Source of the DNA: Sandaracinus sp.
GTDB lineage: Bacteria > Myxococcota_A > Polyangia > Polyangiales > Houyiibacteriaceae
DNA: 55,508 nucleotides
Direction: 5' to 3'
Assembly (NCBI GenBank): GCA_020633125.1
Contig: JACKEH010000025.1
Span: forward strand, 1-55,508
In this document: positions 1-8,149 of the stretch, in pieces
Numbering within the stretch: position 1 is the stretch's first letter
Layout: the number at the start of each line of letters is the position of its first letter
Made by a program: the position numbers and the translations under genes
The notes under the pieces: generated by a model
Databases searched by the model: none
Told to the model about the DNA's origin: nothing
Seen by the model: only the letters and a program-made list of their open reading frames with translations

Positions 1-206
1 ACGCGGTCACGTCGAGGCCGCGGGCATTTCGTGTCCCACGCAACCCCTCGAAACCATTCAGGAGCGGGCAGCGATTCGGGCGTTTGTGGCCACTGCACCA
101 CCACGAGGCGCGTACGATTCTCTCAACACCTCGGCCGCCGCCGACCACTCACCTTCGCCACGTGAATCGTTCCTCCCAGGCTCTCGCCTCGACGCACCCG
201 GATGCG

Positions 207-737
207 ATGCCGCTCGATTTCGAGTCGGTCTACGCCGAGTGCTTCGACATGGTCTGGCGGTACGTCTCGTTTCGAGTGCCTCAGGCCATGCAGGACGACG
301 TCGTTCAAGAGATCTTCTTGGTGGTTCACCAACGCCTCGCGAGCTTCGAAGGACGCTCGTCGGTGCGCGCATGGGTGGCAGGGGTCGCGCGCAACGTGGT
401 GCGCGACCAGCTCGGTCGCGTCGCGCACCGTTCGCTCGGCGGTCCGTTGACCGTGGAGCCGGCGGCCGACGACGACCCGGCGGGACAGCTCGACCGGAGG
501 CGCGCCGCGGTCGTGGTGGAAGAGGCGCTCTCGAAGATGAGCGACGAACAACGCGACGCCTTCCTCCTGATGGAGGTCGAAGAGCTTTCGAGCCGCGAGG
601 CCTCGGAGGTGCTCGGCGTCAACGACAGCACGCTTCGCGCACGGCTGCGGTCCGCTCGCGACGTGCTCGCATCCGCAATCGGTCGGTTCCGCGCGCGTGA
701 GGGGCGCCGCGGAGAAGGGGGCGACCATGGACGATGA
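207..737 (+). CDS. ECF-type RNA polymerase sigma factor
   Basis: Sigma-70 family factor of 176 residues, a normal ECF length. Region 2 lies near residues 10-75, with the DDVVQEIFLVVHQRL segment and the region 2.4-like WVAGVARNVVRDQLGR. Region 4 lies near residues 110-165, with the helix-turn-helix LSSREASEVLGVNDSTLRAR. The ATG at 207 is chosen because the region 2 homology begins at once (MPLDFESVYAECFD); the frame is open back to 84, but that part is low-complexity. It overlaps the next gene by 11 bp, so the two are probably translated together. Members of this family redirect RNA polymerase to a small regulon, usually under control of a partner anti-sigma factor, which here would be the next gene. 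Its target promoters cannot be read from the window. Confidence 0.9.
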   Translation: MPLDFESVYAECFDMVWRYVSFRVPQAMQDDVVQEIFLVVHQRLASFEGRSSVRAWVAGVARNVVRDQLGRVAHRSLGGPLTVEPAADDDPAGQLDRRRAAVVVEEALSKMSDEQRDAFLLMEVEELSSREASEVLGVNDSTLRARLRSARDVLASAIGRFRAREGRRGEGGDHGR

Positions 738-1413
738 GATTCGCGACGTCGTCGCGCACGCACGGCAAGCGCGCTCGCCGACGCCCGAAGACCGCGACCG
801 CATCCGTCGTCGACTCGCCGTCGCCGTGGCGGCGGGCGCGGGCGCGGCGGGCGCGGGAGCCGGAATGGCTACGGCGAGCGCGTCGACCGGGTTGGCGACG
901 TGGGTGAAGATCGGCCTCGCGACCGTCGCGATCGGAGGCGGCGGGGTCGTCGCGCACCGCACGCTGACGTCCGACACGGCGGCTCCCGAGGTGTCGATCG
1001 CGGTCGGGCCGATCGAGACCCTGGTCGAACCAGCGGCCGCCGAGCTTCCAGAGCCCGACGAGCTGCTCGACGAGACCGAGGACGAGTCCCGCCCGAGCAC
1101 GCGTCGGAGACGTCGCCGTCCGGCCCCGGTGGCTTCCGACGATTTGGCGCGCGACCTCGAGGCGCTTCATGCGGCGCAGCGCGCGTGGCGCCAGGGCGAC
1201 GCGCGCACCGTGCTCACGCACGTGCGAGAGCATCAACGAGAGTTCCCGCGCAGTCAGTTCCGCCAGGAGCGTCGGGCGCTCGAGATCTTGGCGCTCTGCT
1301 CGCTCGGCGAACGCGGCCGCGCGCGTCAGCTCGCGCGACGTTTCCTCGCGAGCGCCTCGGATTCTCCCGCGCGTCGTTCGGTGCTCGAGTCTTGCGCGGG
1401 GGCCGACGAATAG
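727..1413 (+). CDS. Putative anti-sigma factor / sigma-linked single-pass membrane protein
   Basis: A 228-residue protein starting with an ATG inside the end of the sigma gene. It has a short charged N-terminal part (residues 1-30), an Ala/Gly-rich stretch, one transmembrane helix at about 54-77, an acidic linker, an Arg-rich patch, and a C-terminal helical TPR-like part (about 140-225). The order cytoplasmic N-terminus, one helix, extracytoplasmic tail, directly behind an ECF sigma gene, is typical of myxobacterial anti-sigma-like partners. I see no zinc-binding HxxxCxxC motif, so the role is inferred from position and topology. The stop codon overlaps the earliest possible GTG start of the next gene. 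Confidence 0.75.
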   Translation: MDDEIRDVVAHARQARSPTPEDRDRIRRRLAVAVAAGAGAAGAGAGMATASASTGLATWVKIGLATVAIGGGGVVAHRTLTSDTAAPEVSIAVGPIETLVEPAAAELPEPDELLDETEDESRPSTRRRRRRPAPVASDDLARDLEALHAAQRAWRQGDARTVLTHVREHQREFPRSQFRQERRALEILALCSLGERGRARQLARRFLASASDSPARRSVLESCAGADE

Positions 1414-1469
1414 TGCGGCGCGTTCGCGTGCGAGCCGAAGACACCCCACGTCGCGTCGACGCTGGCGAC

Positions 1470-2462
1470 GTGAGGCGCGTCGCGAGCGCCTCGTCGCGAA
1501 CGAAACGTTGGGTGATGACGGTGTTCGTGGTGAGCGCCTCGTTCGCGTCGACCGCGAACGCACAAGAGCTTCCGCTGGAGCTCTCGTGGGAGGCGCCCTG
1601 GGGATGCCCGAACGAAGCGGAGGTCCGCGAGGATCTGCGCCGCGCGATGGTCGTACGCCCCGGCGTGGTGCTTCAGACGCTGCAGGCGCGCGGCACCATC
1701 GTCGAAGCGCGCGGTCGTTTCGTTCTTCGCCTCGAGACACGGCTCGGCGACGCGCGAGGTCGTCGCGAGGTGCACGCCCAGGCATGTCACGACCTGGTTC
1801 GCGCCGCGACGTTGGTGCTGGCGCTGGCGTTCGGCGAAGGGGTCGAGCTTCGCGACGAAGAGCCCTCACCGCCGCCGCCTCCACCACCGCCGCCGCCGCC
1901 CGAGGTCACGCCACCACCCGAGGTCACGCCACCACCGCGAACGCCTTCGACGTGGCGCCTGGGGATCGCGTTGGGTGGTGGAATCGAGGCGGGGGTTCAG
2001 CCTCGCGCCGCGCCTCTCGGTTTCGTCGCGCTCGACGTCCTCGCTGACCACCTTCGACTTCGAGCGCACGTCGCGACCTCCAACGAGCAGACCGTCTCGC
2101 TCGAGCCCGCGCGCGCGCGTTTTCGTACGCTCTCGCTCGGGCTCGTGGCATGCCTGACCTCGGCGCCGTCGCGGCTTCGCGTCGAAGGCTGCGGCGACGT
2201 GCGCGGCGCGTGGGTGCGTGCGGCCGGGAGTGGCACCGCGAACGATCGCGACGCGACGGCTCCGCTGCTGACCGTCGGAGGCCAGGTCGCGGCCGTGCTC
2301 TCGCTCGGCGCGGGTTTCGCACTGCGTCTCGCGGGGTGGGCCGGTGCGATTCCGCATCGTCCCGAGTTCGAGCTCGAACGTGTCGTCGTGCATCGGCCCG
2401 AGCCGTGGAACGCGGGCGCGTCGCTCGAGCTGAGCTGGTCGGCGGTCGTGCGGGAAGGGTGA
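1470..2462 (+). CDS. Secreted protein with Pro-rich linker, probable outer-membrane beta-barrel
   Basis: The GTG at 1470 gives a basic n-region, a hydrophobic core and cleavage after Ala-Asn-Ala. A GTG at 1413 overlapping the upstream stop (TAGTG) and an ATG at 1515 are alternatives. The mature part holds a globular domain with two Cys (WEAPWGCPNEAEVREDLRRA and QACHDLVRAA), then an uninterrupted polyproline run followed by two copies of EVTPPP (about 1875-1940), then a C-terminal half of alternating hydrophobic strands ending in ASLELSWSAVV, like a small outer-membrane barrel. It is the third member of the sigma / membrane-protein set and may be its output or sensor. No enzymatic motif is seen. 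Confidence 0.75.
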   Translation: MRRVASASSRTKRWVMTVFVVSASFASTANAQELPLELSWEAPWGCPNEAEVREDLRRAMVVRPGVVLQTLQARGTIVEARGRFVLRLETRLGDARGRREVHAQACHDLVRAATLVLALAFGEGVELRDEEPSPPPPPPPPPPPEVTPPPEVTPPPRTPSTWRLGIALGGGIEAGVQPRAAPLGFVALDVLADHLRLRAHVATSNEQTVSLEPARARFRTLSLGLVACLTSAPSRLRVEGCGDVRGAWVRAAGSGTANDRDATAPLLTVGGQVAAVLSLGAGFALRLAGWAGAIPHRPEFELERVVVHRPEPWNAGASLELSWSAVVREG

Positions 2463-2557
2463 AGACGGGGTGGCCCCCGGGGGGCGACCTGCTACCGTCG
2501 CGCCGCGCCGGGCCCCCGCTCGACGCCGGGCCATCACTCGGCCCACGGAGGCACGCA

Positions 2558-2824
2558 ATGTTCATTCTGCTCACGCCCGTCGGCGCGAAGTCCGACGAAC
2601 CGCTTCTCGTCGCCATCGAGCACCTCGCGGCGGTCATTCCCGCGGCGGATGGCAAGGCGAGCGTCTTGGTCGCCGGCCGCGAGCTCGCGGTCGAGGAGTC
2701 CGTCAAGGACGTCATCCAGGCCGTCGAAGACCTCATGGAGAGCCTCGATGAGGAGCTCGACGAGGGCTACGACGACGAGGACTACGAAGGCGAAGACTTC
2801 GAGGACGAGGACGACGACGGCTGA
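2558..2824 (+). CDS. Small FlbD-like protein with acidic tail
   Basis: An 88-residue protein with a good ribosome-binding site (GGAGG seven bases before the ATG). Residues 1-60 follow the pattern of the small FlbD-like fold: a hydrophobic first strand (MFILLTP), a central VAIEHLAAVIP, then a basic turn and VEESVKDVIQAVEDLM, like the conserved VxESxxEVI part of FlbD proteins. Residues 62-88 are almost all Asp/Glu/Tyr/Gly. The acidic tail is not a normal FlbD feature and suggests binding to a basic partner, or only solubility. There is no flagellar gene nearby, so a motility role is not claimed. Confidence 0.7.
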   Translation: MFILLTPVGAKSDEPLLVAIEHLAAVIPAADGKASVLVAGRELAVEESVKDVIQAVEDLMESLDEELDEGYDDEDYEGEDFEDEDDDG

Positions 2825-2842
2825 GCCGCGACGTTCGGATTC

Positions 2843-2867
2843 AGGCCGGCCTTCGGGTCGGCCTTTT
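2843..2867 (+). terminator. Rho-independent terminator after the FlbD-like gene
   Basis: AGGCCG and CGGCCT form a 6-bp GC-rich stem around a short loop and are followed by a run of five T, 20 bases after the stop codon of the small acidic protein gene. Confidence 0.75.
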
Positions 2868-3012
2868 TCGTGCGCGGTCCGTGACGAGGCGCTTGCCCGA
2901 GCACCGACGTGGGAGTCGAGCGTCCACGTGCCTCCTCCGGGTAGGACGTGGCGCGAACGAGCCGCTCGAACGCATGGACGGCGTGGCCCGAGTGCGCGCA
3001 GGCTCGTGGCGC

Positions 3013-3372
3013 ATGACCGCGAGCGAGCCCTCGACCAAGACGCTGAACCTCATCTTCTTCGCGCCGATCGCGGTCGGGGCGCGGGTACGGCTCGTCCACG
3101 TGCTGCAGCGCGGAGGCGGCCTCTTCGGCTCGAGCGAGGGCTCGGTGTTCCCGATGCCCATCGTCGTCGACGAGAGCACCGGCGTCGTCTACTGCTACTC
3201 CACGTTGCAACCGTTGATCTGCCCCGAGCCCCTCGGCTTCGTCGGCGGGTCCGGCTGCGAGGTCGCGAGGACTGAAGTCGGCCGTGTGAGGGCGTGTGTG
3301 GTGGGCTCGCAGGCCGGCGACCTCTCGGTGCTTTGCACCACGCTCGTGGTGGATCTCGATCCCACGACCTGA
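3013..3372 (+). CDS. Hypothetical protein, 119 aa
   Basis: Unrecognised protein. Visible features are an N-terminal hydrophobic strand (LNLIFFAPIAVGARVRLVHV), a middle GGGLFGSSEG turn, and a Cys-containing second half (VVYCYSTLQPLICPEP, then GSGCEVA). The alternating pattern suggests a small beta-rich domain. The ATG at 3013 was chosen because the protein-like composition starts there; the frame is open upstream to 2881 but reads as Arg-rich shadow sequence. The gene stands alone between a terminator and a membrane-protein gene on the same strand. Confidence 0.55.
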   Translation: MTASEPSTKTLNLIFFAPIAVGARVRLVHVLQRGGGLFGSSEGSVFPMPIVVDESTGVVYCYSTLQPLICPEPLGFVGGSGCEVARTEVGRVRACVVGSQAGDLSVLCTTLVVDLDPTT

Positions 3373-3440
3373 GCGTGGGCGCACACGGCTCGCCGCAAGC
3401 CGGACGTTCCCGCGACCCCGAAGCGACGTAGGCTTCTCGC

Positions 3441-4709
3441 GTGATCGAACACGTGCTCGAACGCGTCACCCGCATTCGCCGTGGCCTCGCGCGCCGCGTG
3501 CGTGGCCTCGCGTACGCGCTCTTCGGGGCAGGCGTCGCGCTCGGCGCGGTCGTCGCCAGCGTCGACGACGCGCTCGCGGAGACCTTGCGCCGCGCCCTCG
3601 GACAACCGGTCGGCGCCGTCGCCACCGCGCTCTTGGTCGTCGGCACGATCATCCTCCCGTTCGTGAAGCCCTCGAGCGAGAAGTCGCGCGTGGCGCTACC
3701 CGGCCCCCTCGCTGCGCGTGAGAAGGGCGCGACCGTCGAGCTCACGCTCAAGGGAAAGGTGCATCGCATTCCTGCGGGCGAGTTCGTCTCCGGCCACGTC
3801 GTGCCCGCGCACTCCTACGTCGCGAACGAAGGTCAGACGGTTCGCGTCGAGACGCACGTCTTGCTCGAACGCCGCGGCGGCGATGGTTGGGAGCTTCAGG
3901 TCGCGAGCGTCGAAGAAGGGCTCGAGCTCTTGGCCGCGGTCGGCCTCGGGGCGCGCGATCGAACCCTGAACGTCACGCGCCGTCGCTCGGGCACGATGAT
4001 CGCGACGGTCCCGCTCACGCTCCTCGCCTCGCCACTGACGATGCTTCCGATCGCGCTCGCGAAGCTCGCGCTTCCCGACTACGCGCTCGGCTATCTCGTG
4101 CTCGTCATCTGGATCACGACGGGTCGTTGGATTCTGAACCGACTTCAGCCGTCGCCGCTCCGCGTCGGCGCCGACGGCCTCGCGTGGAAGGAGGGCCGCC
4201 AGACGCGCTTCGTCGCGCACCGTGACATCGAAGACGCGTGCTTCGAGCCCGCGTCGAAGTTCTGGGGCGGCTTCCGACTCGTGTTGAAGACGACGAGCGG
4301 CGAGGTGCCGATCGAGCTGGGCCCGGTCGGTCCGGCGGTCGCGGAGACGACGGTGGCGCACGTGCTCGCGGCGCGCGGCCAAGCGAGGGCGACCACACAG
4401 ACGCTCGCGCGGGGAGGCCGCGACTTCGACGCGTGGAAGGACGACCTCGCAAGAGCCATGAGCGCCGACTACCGCAAGGCCGGGGTGCCCAAGGTGCGTG
4501 TGCTCGAGACCCTCGAGGACCCGCACGCGCCCGCCGACCAGCGCCTCGGCGCCGCGATGGCGTTGGCGGCCGAGGAACCCGAGGCCGCCCAGAGGCTCGC
4601 CCGAGAGGCCGCGAAGGCCTGCGCCGACCCGAGGCTCGCCGAGGCGCTCGAGGCGTTCGCGGACGCGAGGCTCGACGCGAAGCGGGCCGAGGCGGTGGTG
4701 GGGGAGTGA
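3441..4709 (+). CDS. Hypothetical multi-pass membrane protein
   Basis: A 422-residue protein with a GTG start. Transmembrane helices are predicted at about 22-42, 57-75, 182-205 and 210-230. Between the two pairs lies a soluble beta-rich domain (about 85-175). After the last helix comes a PH-like or membrane-skirting beta domain (about 238-310: VGADGLAWKEGRQTRFVAHRD and later FRLVLKTTSGEVPIEL), then a C-terminal helical HEAT-like tail. This layout is seen in uncharacterised bacterial PH-domain membrane proteins. No catalytic motif is seen and no function is assigned. Confidence 0.75.
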   Translation: MIEHVLERVTRIRRGLARRVRGLAYALFGAGVALGAVVASVDDALAETLRRALGQPVGAVATALLVVGTIILPFVKPSSEKSRVALPGPLAAREKGATVELTLKGKVHRIPAGEFVSGHVVPAHSYVANEGQTVRVETHVLLERRGGDGWELQVASVEEGLELLAAVGLGARDRTLNVTRRRSGTMIATVPLTLLASPLTMLPIALAKLALPDYALGYLVLVIWITTGRWILNRLQPSPLRVGADGLAWKEGRQTRFVAHRDIEDACFEPASKFWGGFRLVLKTTSGEVPIELGPVGPAVAETTVAHVLAARGQARATTQTLARGGRDFDAWKDDLARAMSADYRKAGVPKVRVLETLEDPHAPADQRLGAAMALAAEEPEAAQRLAREAAKACADPRLAEALEAFADARLDAKRAEAVVGE

Positions 4710-4996
4710 TGCGACTCGTTCCCGTCGCTCCGAAGTCGAGGCGAGGTTGGTCACGGTCGACTCGCTGACCCTGCGTCGCTTCGATGCGACCTCGCGTGGG
4801 CAGTCTTCGAAGGGCGAGCGGACCGGTCCGATGTGCCCACTCTGGTGCGCGAGAGAAGGCTGCTGTGCCGACGTCGGCGGCAGAAGCCACGAGGTGTGAC
4901 GACGTGTCCAACCCGTGCGTCGCCACGACTCGAACGACGTGAACGCGCCTCCAGACGGGGACGTCGATTTTCTACCCTCGACCCCTCCAGAATTCC
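4710..4996. other. Intergenic region, no gene seen
   Basis: Between the membrane-protein gene and the tRNA promoter. Short open frames on both strands lack protein-like composition and ribosome-binding sites. No stable hairpin with a T-tract is seen after the stop at 4709. Confidence 0.6.
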
Positions 4997-5025
4997 TTGA
5001 CTCCCTCGCCGTCGCAGCTTATCTA
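4997..5025 (+). promoter_or_regulatory. Sigma-70-type promoter of the tRNA-Gly gene
   Basis: TTGACT at 4997-5002 and TATCTA at 5020-5025, separated by exactly 17 bp, with the tRNA starting 23 bp after the -10 box. This is a near-consensus housekeeping promoter. Confidence 0.75.
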
Positions 5026-5048
5026 CTCGGTCCGTTTCGACGGTCCCT

Positions 5049-5120
<72 letters not shown>

Positions 5121-5139
5121 CCGAATAGTCCAACGAATC

Positions 5140-5172
5140 AGCCCGGTTAGGCCAAGCGCCAACCGGGCTTTT
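5140..5172 (+). terminator. Rho-independent terminator after tRNA-Gly
   Basis: AGCCCGGTT (5140-5148) pairs perfectly over 9 bp with AACCGGGCT (5161-5169), with a 12-base loop and a following short T run. Confidence 0.85.
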
Positions 5173-5206
5173 CGCTTCCGTCGGACCACGATTCAACCTT
5201 CGCCGC

Positions 5207-5322
5207 GGAGGACTCTTCGGAGGACTCCTTTCGGCGACGAGGTCGTCCGGTGAGTCGACGAATCGGTCGCGGAGCGAGGCTTATCGTCGAGGCCACGGAA
5301 GACTCCTCGGAGGACTCCTTCG
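5207..5322. repeat. Two copies of a 26-bp direct repeat between tRNA-Gly and the recombinase
   Basis: Copy one is at 5207-5233 and copy two at 5297-5322, about 90 bp apart. Each is itself two near-identical 12-mers of the form GGARGACTCYTC, giving four units in all. They lie between the tRNA and the recombinase, where arm-type binding sites of an integrase would be expected. That role is inference. Confidence 0.7.
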
Positions 5323-5363
5323 AAGGTCCGCGTGGTCCTTCGGAGTGCGTCTCGTCGAAGCTC

Positions 5364-5935
5364 TCAATCCGCCTCGCCGAACACCAAGCCCGCCACCCGA
5401 TCGGCGGCGTCGCGCACCTCCGACGGACGCACGTACGAGTAGTGCTCGCGCATCCGATCGGTCGTGTGCCCCACCAGCGATTTGGCGACGACCGGGTCGA
5501 CCCCCGCCTGACGGAGAAGGTCGGTCACGGTGCGTCGCAGCCCGTGCGAGGTGAGCCTCGACCGCATGCCCACGGATGCCCGCGCGTCGCGTAGGGCGTG
5601 GCTGATGCGCGCCGAGCCGAGCGGGGTGCCGACGTTCGAGAAGAACATCAGCCCACACTCGCGACCCGGAAGCGCTTCGGCCTCCGCCCACGCGCGGTAC
5701 GCCAGAAGCTCGTCGAGCAACGCCAGAGGCACCCCGACGAGCCGCGCTCGGTTCGTCTTCGTCGTCGGCAGCTCTTCGCCGCGGACCACCTTTCGACGCA
5801 CGTGCAGGACACGCGCGTCGACGTCGAGCGCCTCCCAGCGGAGCGCCGAGACCTCGCCCCAACGCAGACCCGTCAGGGCTTGCGTCAGCGCAACCACGTA
5901 GAGCATGCGCTCGTGCGAGGACGGATGCGATCGAC
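5364..5935 (-). pseudogene. Tyrosine recombinase (phage-type integrase), catalytic domain only
   Basis: About 190 residues of clear tyrosine-recombinase catalytic domain, reading towards the tRNA. All catalytic residues are present: Arg in TGLRWGEVSALRW, Lys in LPTTKTNRA, His and Arg in HGLRRT, the second His in LVGHTTDRM, and Tyr in REHYSYV. The homology starts abruptly at HPSSHERMLYVV near 5935. Upstream, the frame stays open to 6068 but no longer looks like an integrase, and the SAM-like core-binding domain is missing. The DNA just upstream reads as the end of a WGR-domain gene instead. Either the gene is truncated or a piece was lost at an assembly junction. Placement beside tRNA-Gly suggests an island or prophage integrase. 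Confidence 0.85.
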
Positions 5936-6079
5936 GAAGGCGCCCCGAGCCTCGACGCGACGTCCGAGTCCCTCGAGCTCGTGTCGTCATCCACGGAGAC
6001 GGCGCGTTGCGCCACCGCGCTTCGGGCTCCTCGGCGGCCGTCATCGTCGACGACGTCGCGCGCCTCACGACGTCGTCGC

Positions 6080-6370
6080 CGCTTCGCGCCGTCGCTCCTC
6101 GGGCGCGTCCGCGCGTGACGAGACCTGCACCCGCTGCTCAGTCGACGCCCGGTGCCGATGCCGAGTCTTCTCCGCGACGAGCTCGGTGACGTGCGGCGAG
6201 CCTGAAACGTCGCTTCCGCGCGCAAAGCAGCGAGGCGTCTTCGACTGCCCGTTCAGTGCCGATGCGGCCCCAACGCGTCAGCAGGATCCTCGTCGCAGGC
6301 CTTGCCCGTCGAGGCTCGATCTCCGGCGAACCCGCTCGACTTGCCGTCGTCGACGTTCACTCGAAACAGC
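6080..6370 (-). pseudogene. WGR-domain remnant (frameshifted)
   Basis: Read across minus-strand frames from about 6370 to 6120: FRVNVDDGKSS, then GKACDED, then the RWGRIGT core near 6265, then NGQSKTPRCFARG and HVTELVAEKTR. This order matches the WGR domain (trp-gly-arg core followed by GQxxxKxF and an EK-rich helix). A stop follows near 6080. WGR domains occur in DNA-repair and MolR-type proteins, and the domain lies just downstream of the ligase remnant, so it could be the C-terminus of the same gene or a separate one. Confidence 0.55.
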
Positions 6371-6819
6371 TTCGCGCTCGAAGACGCCGCGCTCGGACGA
6401 CGCGCTCGAAGACGCCGCGCTCGACGACGACGCGCTCGACGAAGACGCGGGCGACGACGAAGCCTTCGCGCCTCGCCGATTCGGAAGTCGCGCGAAGCCA
6501 GACGCGCTCGCGACCGGAGCCGACGGTGCTCTCGAACGACACTTCGCGACCTCAGTCTCGCTCGAAGGCTCTCGAAGCCGTCCGCGAGCACCTCCGCCTT
6601 CGCCGCTTCGAGCGCGGCTTCGAGCTCGACTTCGGTTCCAGAACGTCGGTCACATCGCCTCGTCGCGAGCTCACGCCTGTCTGGCCGCGTCTCGAAGGTC
6701 ACGACCACCTGCGCGGCGCCCGTCCTTCGCGCGGAGCGAAGCGCATCACGCTCCGTGCCTGCCGCCGGACGCGGGCGAGCTCGCCGCGGGCTTCCTGATC
6801 GCCTTCGCACTCACCGTCG

Positions 6820-7915
6820 ATCAGGACGCGCAGGAAGCGTAGGTCGGAAAACAAGCGGAACGACCGTGGCGTCGGAGAGCTCCTGGTAGCGAAAGGTCAC
6901 GAGCGATGCCGAGTCGTCCGGCGGGTTCAGTCGCGCTCGAGCGTGCGAGAAGTACACGTGCCCACGTTGACCTTCGTCGCTTGCGCCGTTAGGTCGAGCT
7001 CGAGCACCAGCGCGCCGAGACGCCCTTGGTGTCGTGCCGAGCGAACGGCTGCGTGACCGACCACGAGGTCGCCTCCGCGTCGAAGAAGGTCTTCACGTTC
7101 GTGAGACCACGGCTCGCGTGTGTGGCCTCGTAGCGCGACTTCGGCCGCCGCATGTTGAGCCCTTCGCCGCCGAGCGCCTCGACACGCGCGAGCTCTTCGC
7201 GAAGGCCGCGTCGACGTCGCGACAGACCACGCAGCTCGTGCCACGCGAGCGGTCGTCGCACCGAACGCGGTCGAGACGTCGCGGCAGTGCTCGATGCGCG
7301 GCTTCGAAGGCGCCCTCGACGCGCGGCGCGGAGCGTCGCGCTGAAGCACCTGCGCAGGTCCTTCCAGAGCTCGCCTCCGTCGCGAGCGACTTCACGATGC
7401 CGACCGTGCGCTGAAAGCGTTTGCGGCCCGCCGAAGAGAAACCCCGTCGAGGACGGCGTCTTCGGCAGCTTCTCGACGAACCAATCCGGCGCGAAGAAGC
7501 GGTTCCCGAGGCGCGAGACGAAATGCTCGCCGTCAGCCAGATACGCGCGCACACCGTCGAGCTTCTCGCTCATCCACTTCAAGCCGCTCGGGCGCGACGC
7601 TCACGTCCCACGACCGTGCGCGAGCAGCAGCGGCGGCGCGAGCACGCCCTTGCGCGACGCACTCGACGAAGACGACGACAGAACTTCGCACCGCCTTGCC
7701 GGGCAAGGCGTCCGATCCGAGCCGCTCCGTCTCGGCTGCGTCGCCGCGAAACGCGCGCAGGTGCTTGCAGGTCCGCCGGTCGATCGGCGCGTTCTGATGC
7801 AGCCACGCCGGGCACGTGCACGAGTACACGCCGCTCGTCGTTCTTCAGCGTGTACACGGTCGCCGACCCCGACCCCTTCCACCTGCGTCGTCGCGCCGCT
7901 CGCCAAGTCACGCCG
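6820..7915 (-). pseudogene. ATP-dependent DNA ligase with N-terminal SWIM zinc finger (multiply frameshifted)
   Basis: Reading the minus strand from 7915: a SWIM zinc-finger segment (YSCTCPAWLHQNAPIDR and TCKHLRAF, about 7750-7829); the ligase nucleotidyl-transferase motif I KLDGVRAY near 7564; FVSRLGNRFFAPDWFVEKLP; RKRFQRTVGIVKSL in the next frame; GGELWKDLR; PRVEGAFEA; motif IV-like ARVEALGGEGLNMRRPKSRY near 7150-7185; motif V-like VKTFFDAEA; then GRLGALVLEL and SLVTFRYQELSD of the OB domain. All three minus frames are needed, with switches every 50-100 bp. The active-site Lys and most nucleotidyl-transferase motifs survive. SWIM-containing ligases of this kind are known in bacteria; their role is presumed to be repair. 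Confidence 0.8.
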
Positions 7916-8149
7916 GTGGCCGCGAGCGTCGCACAGGATCCGCGCCGGAGAGACGCTCAAGGCACGGGCGGCGCTTCGAGCTCCGCAGGCCAAGCGCAGC
8001 AAGCGCCGTCGGCGCCCACGTCGTCCCCCGGCGCATGGTGGATCACCATCACGAGCAGCCAATCGCCGCCGTGCCGGTACGCGCGCGGTCGCTGACGTGA
8101 ACCGGGGCCTCCGAGCTCGGGCAACGTCGCGCAGCCACGTCACTCCTGG

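Noticed and set aside
6360..6450. Tandem-looking GACGCCGCGCTCG units, considered as a CRISPR-like or minisatellite array
   Set aside because: Only a few irregular units without spacers, in error-rich low-complexity sequence; no cas genes in the window.
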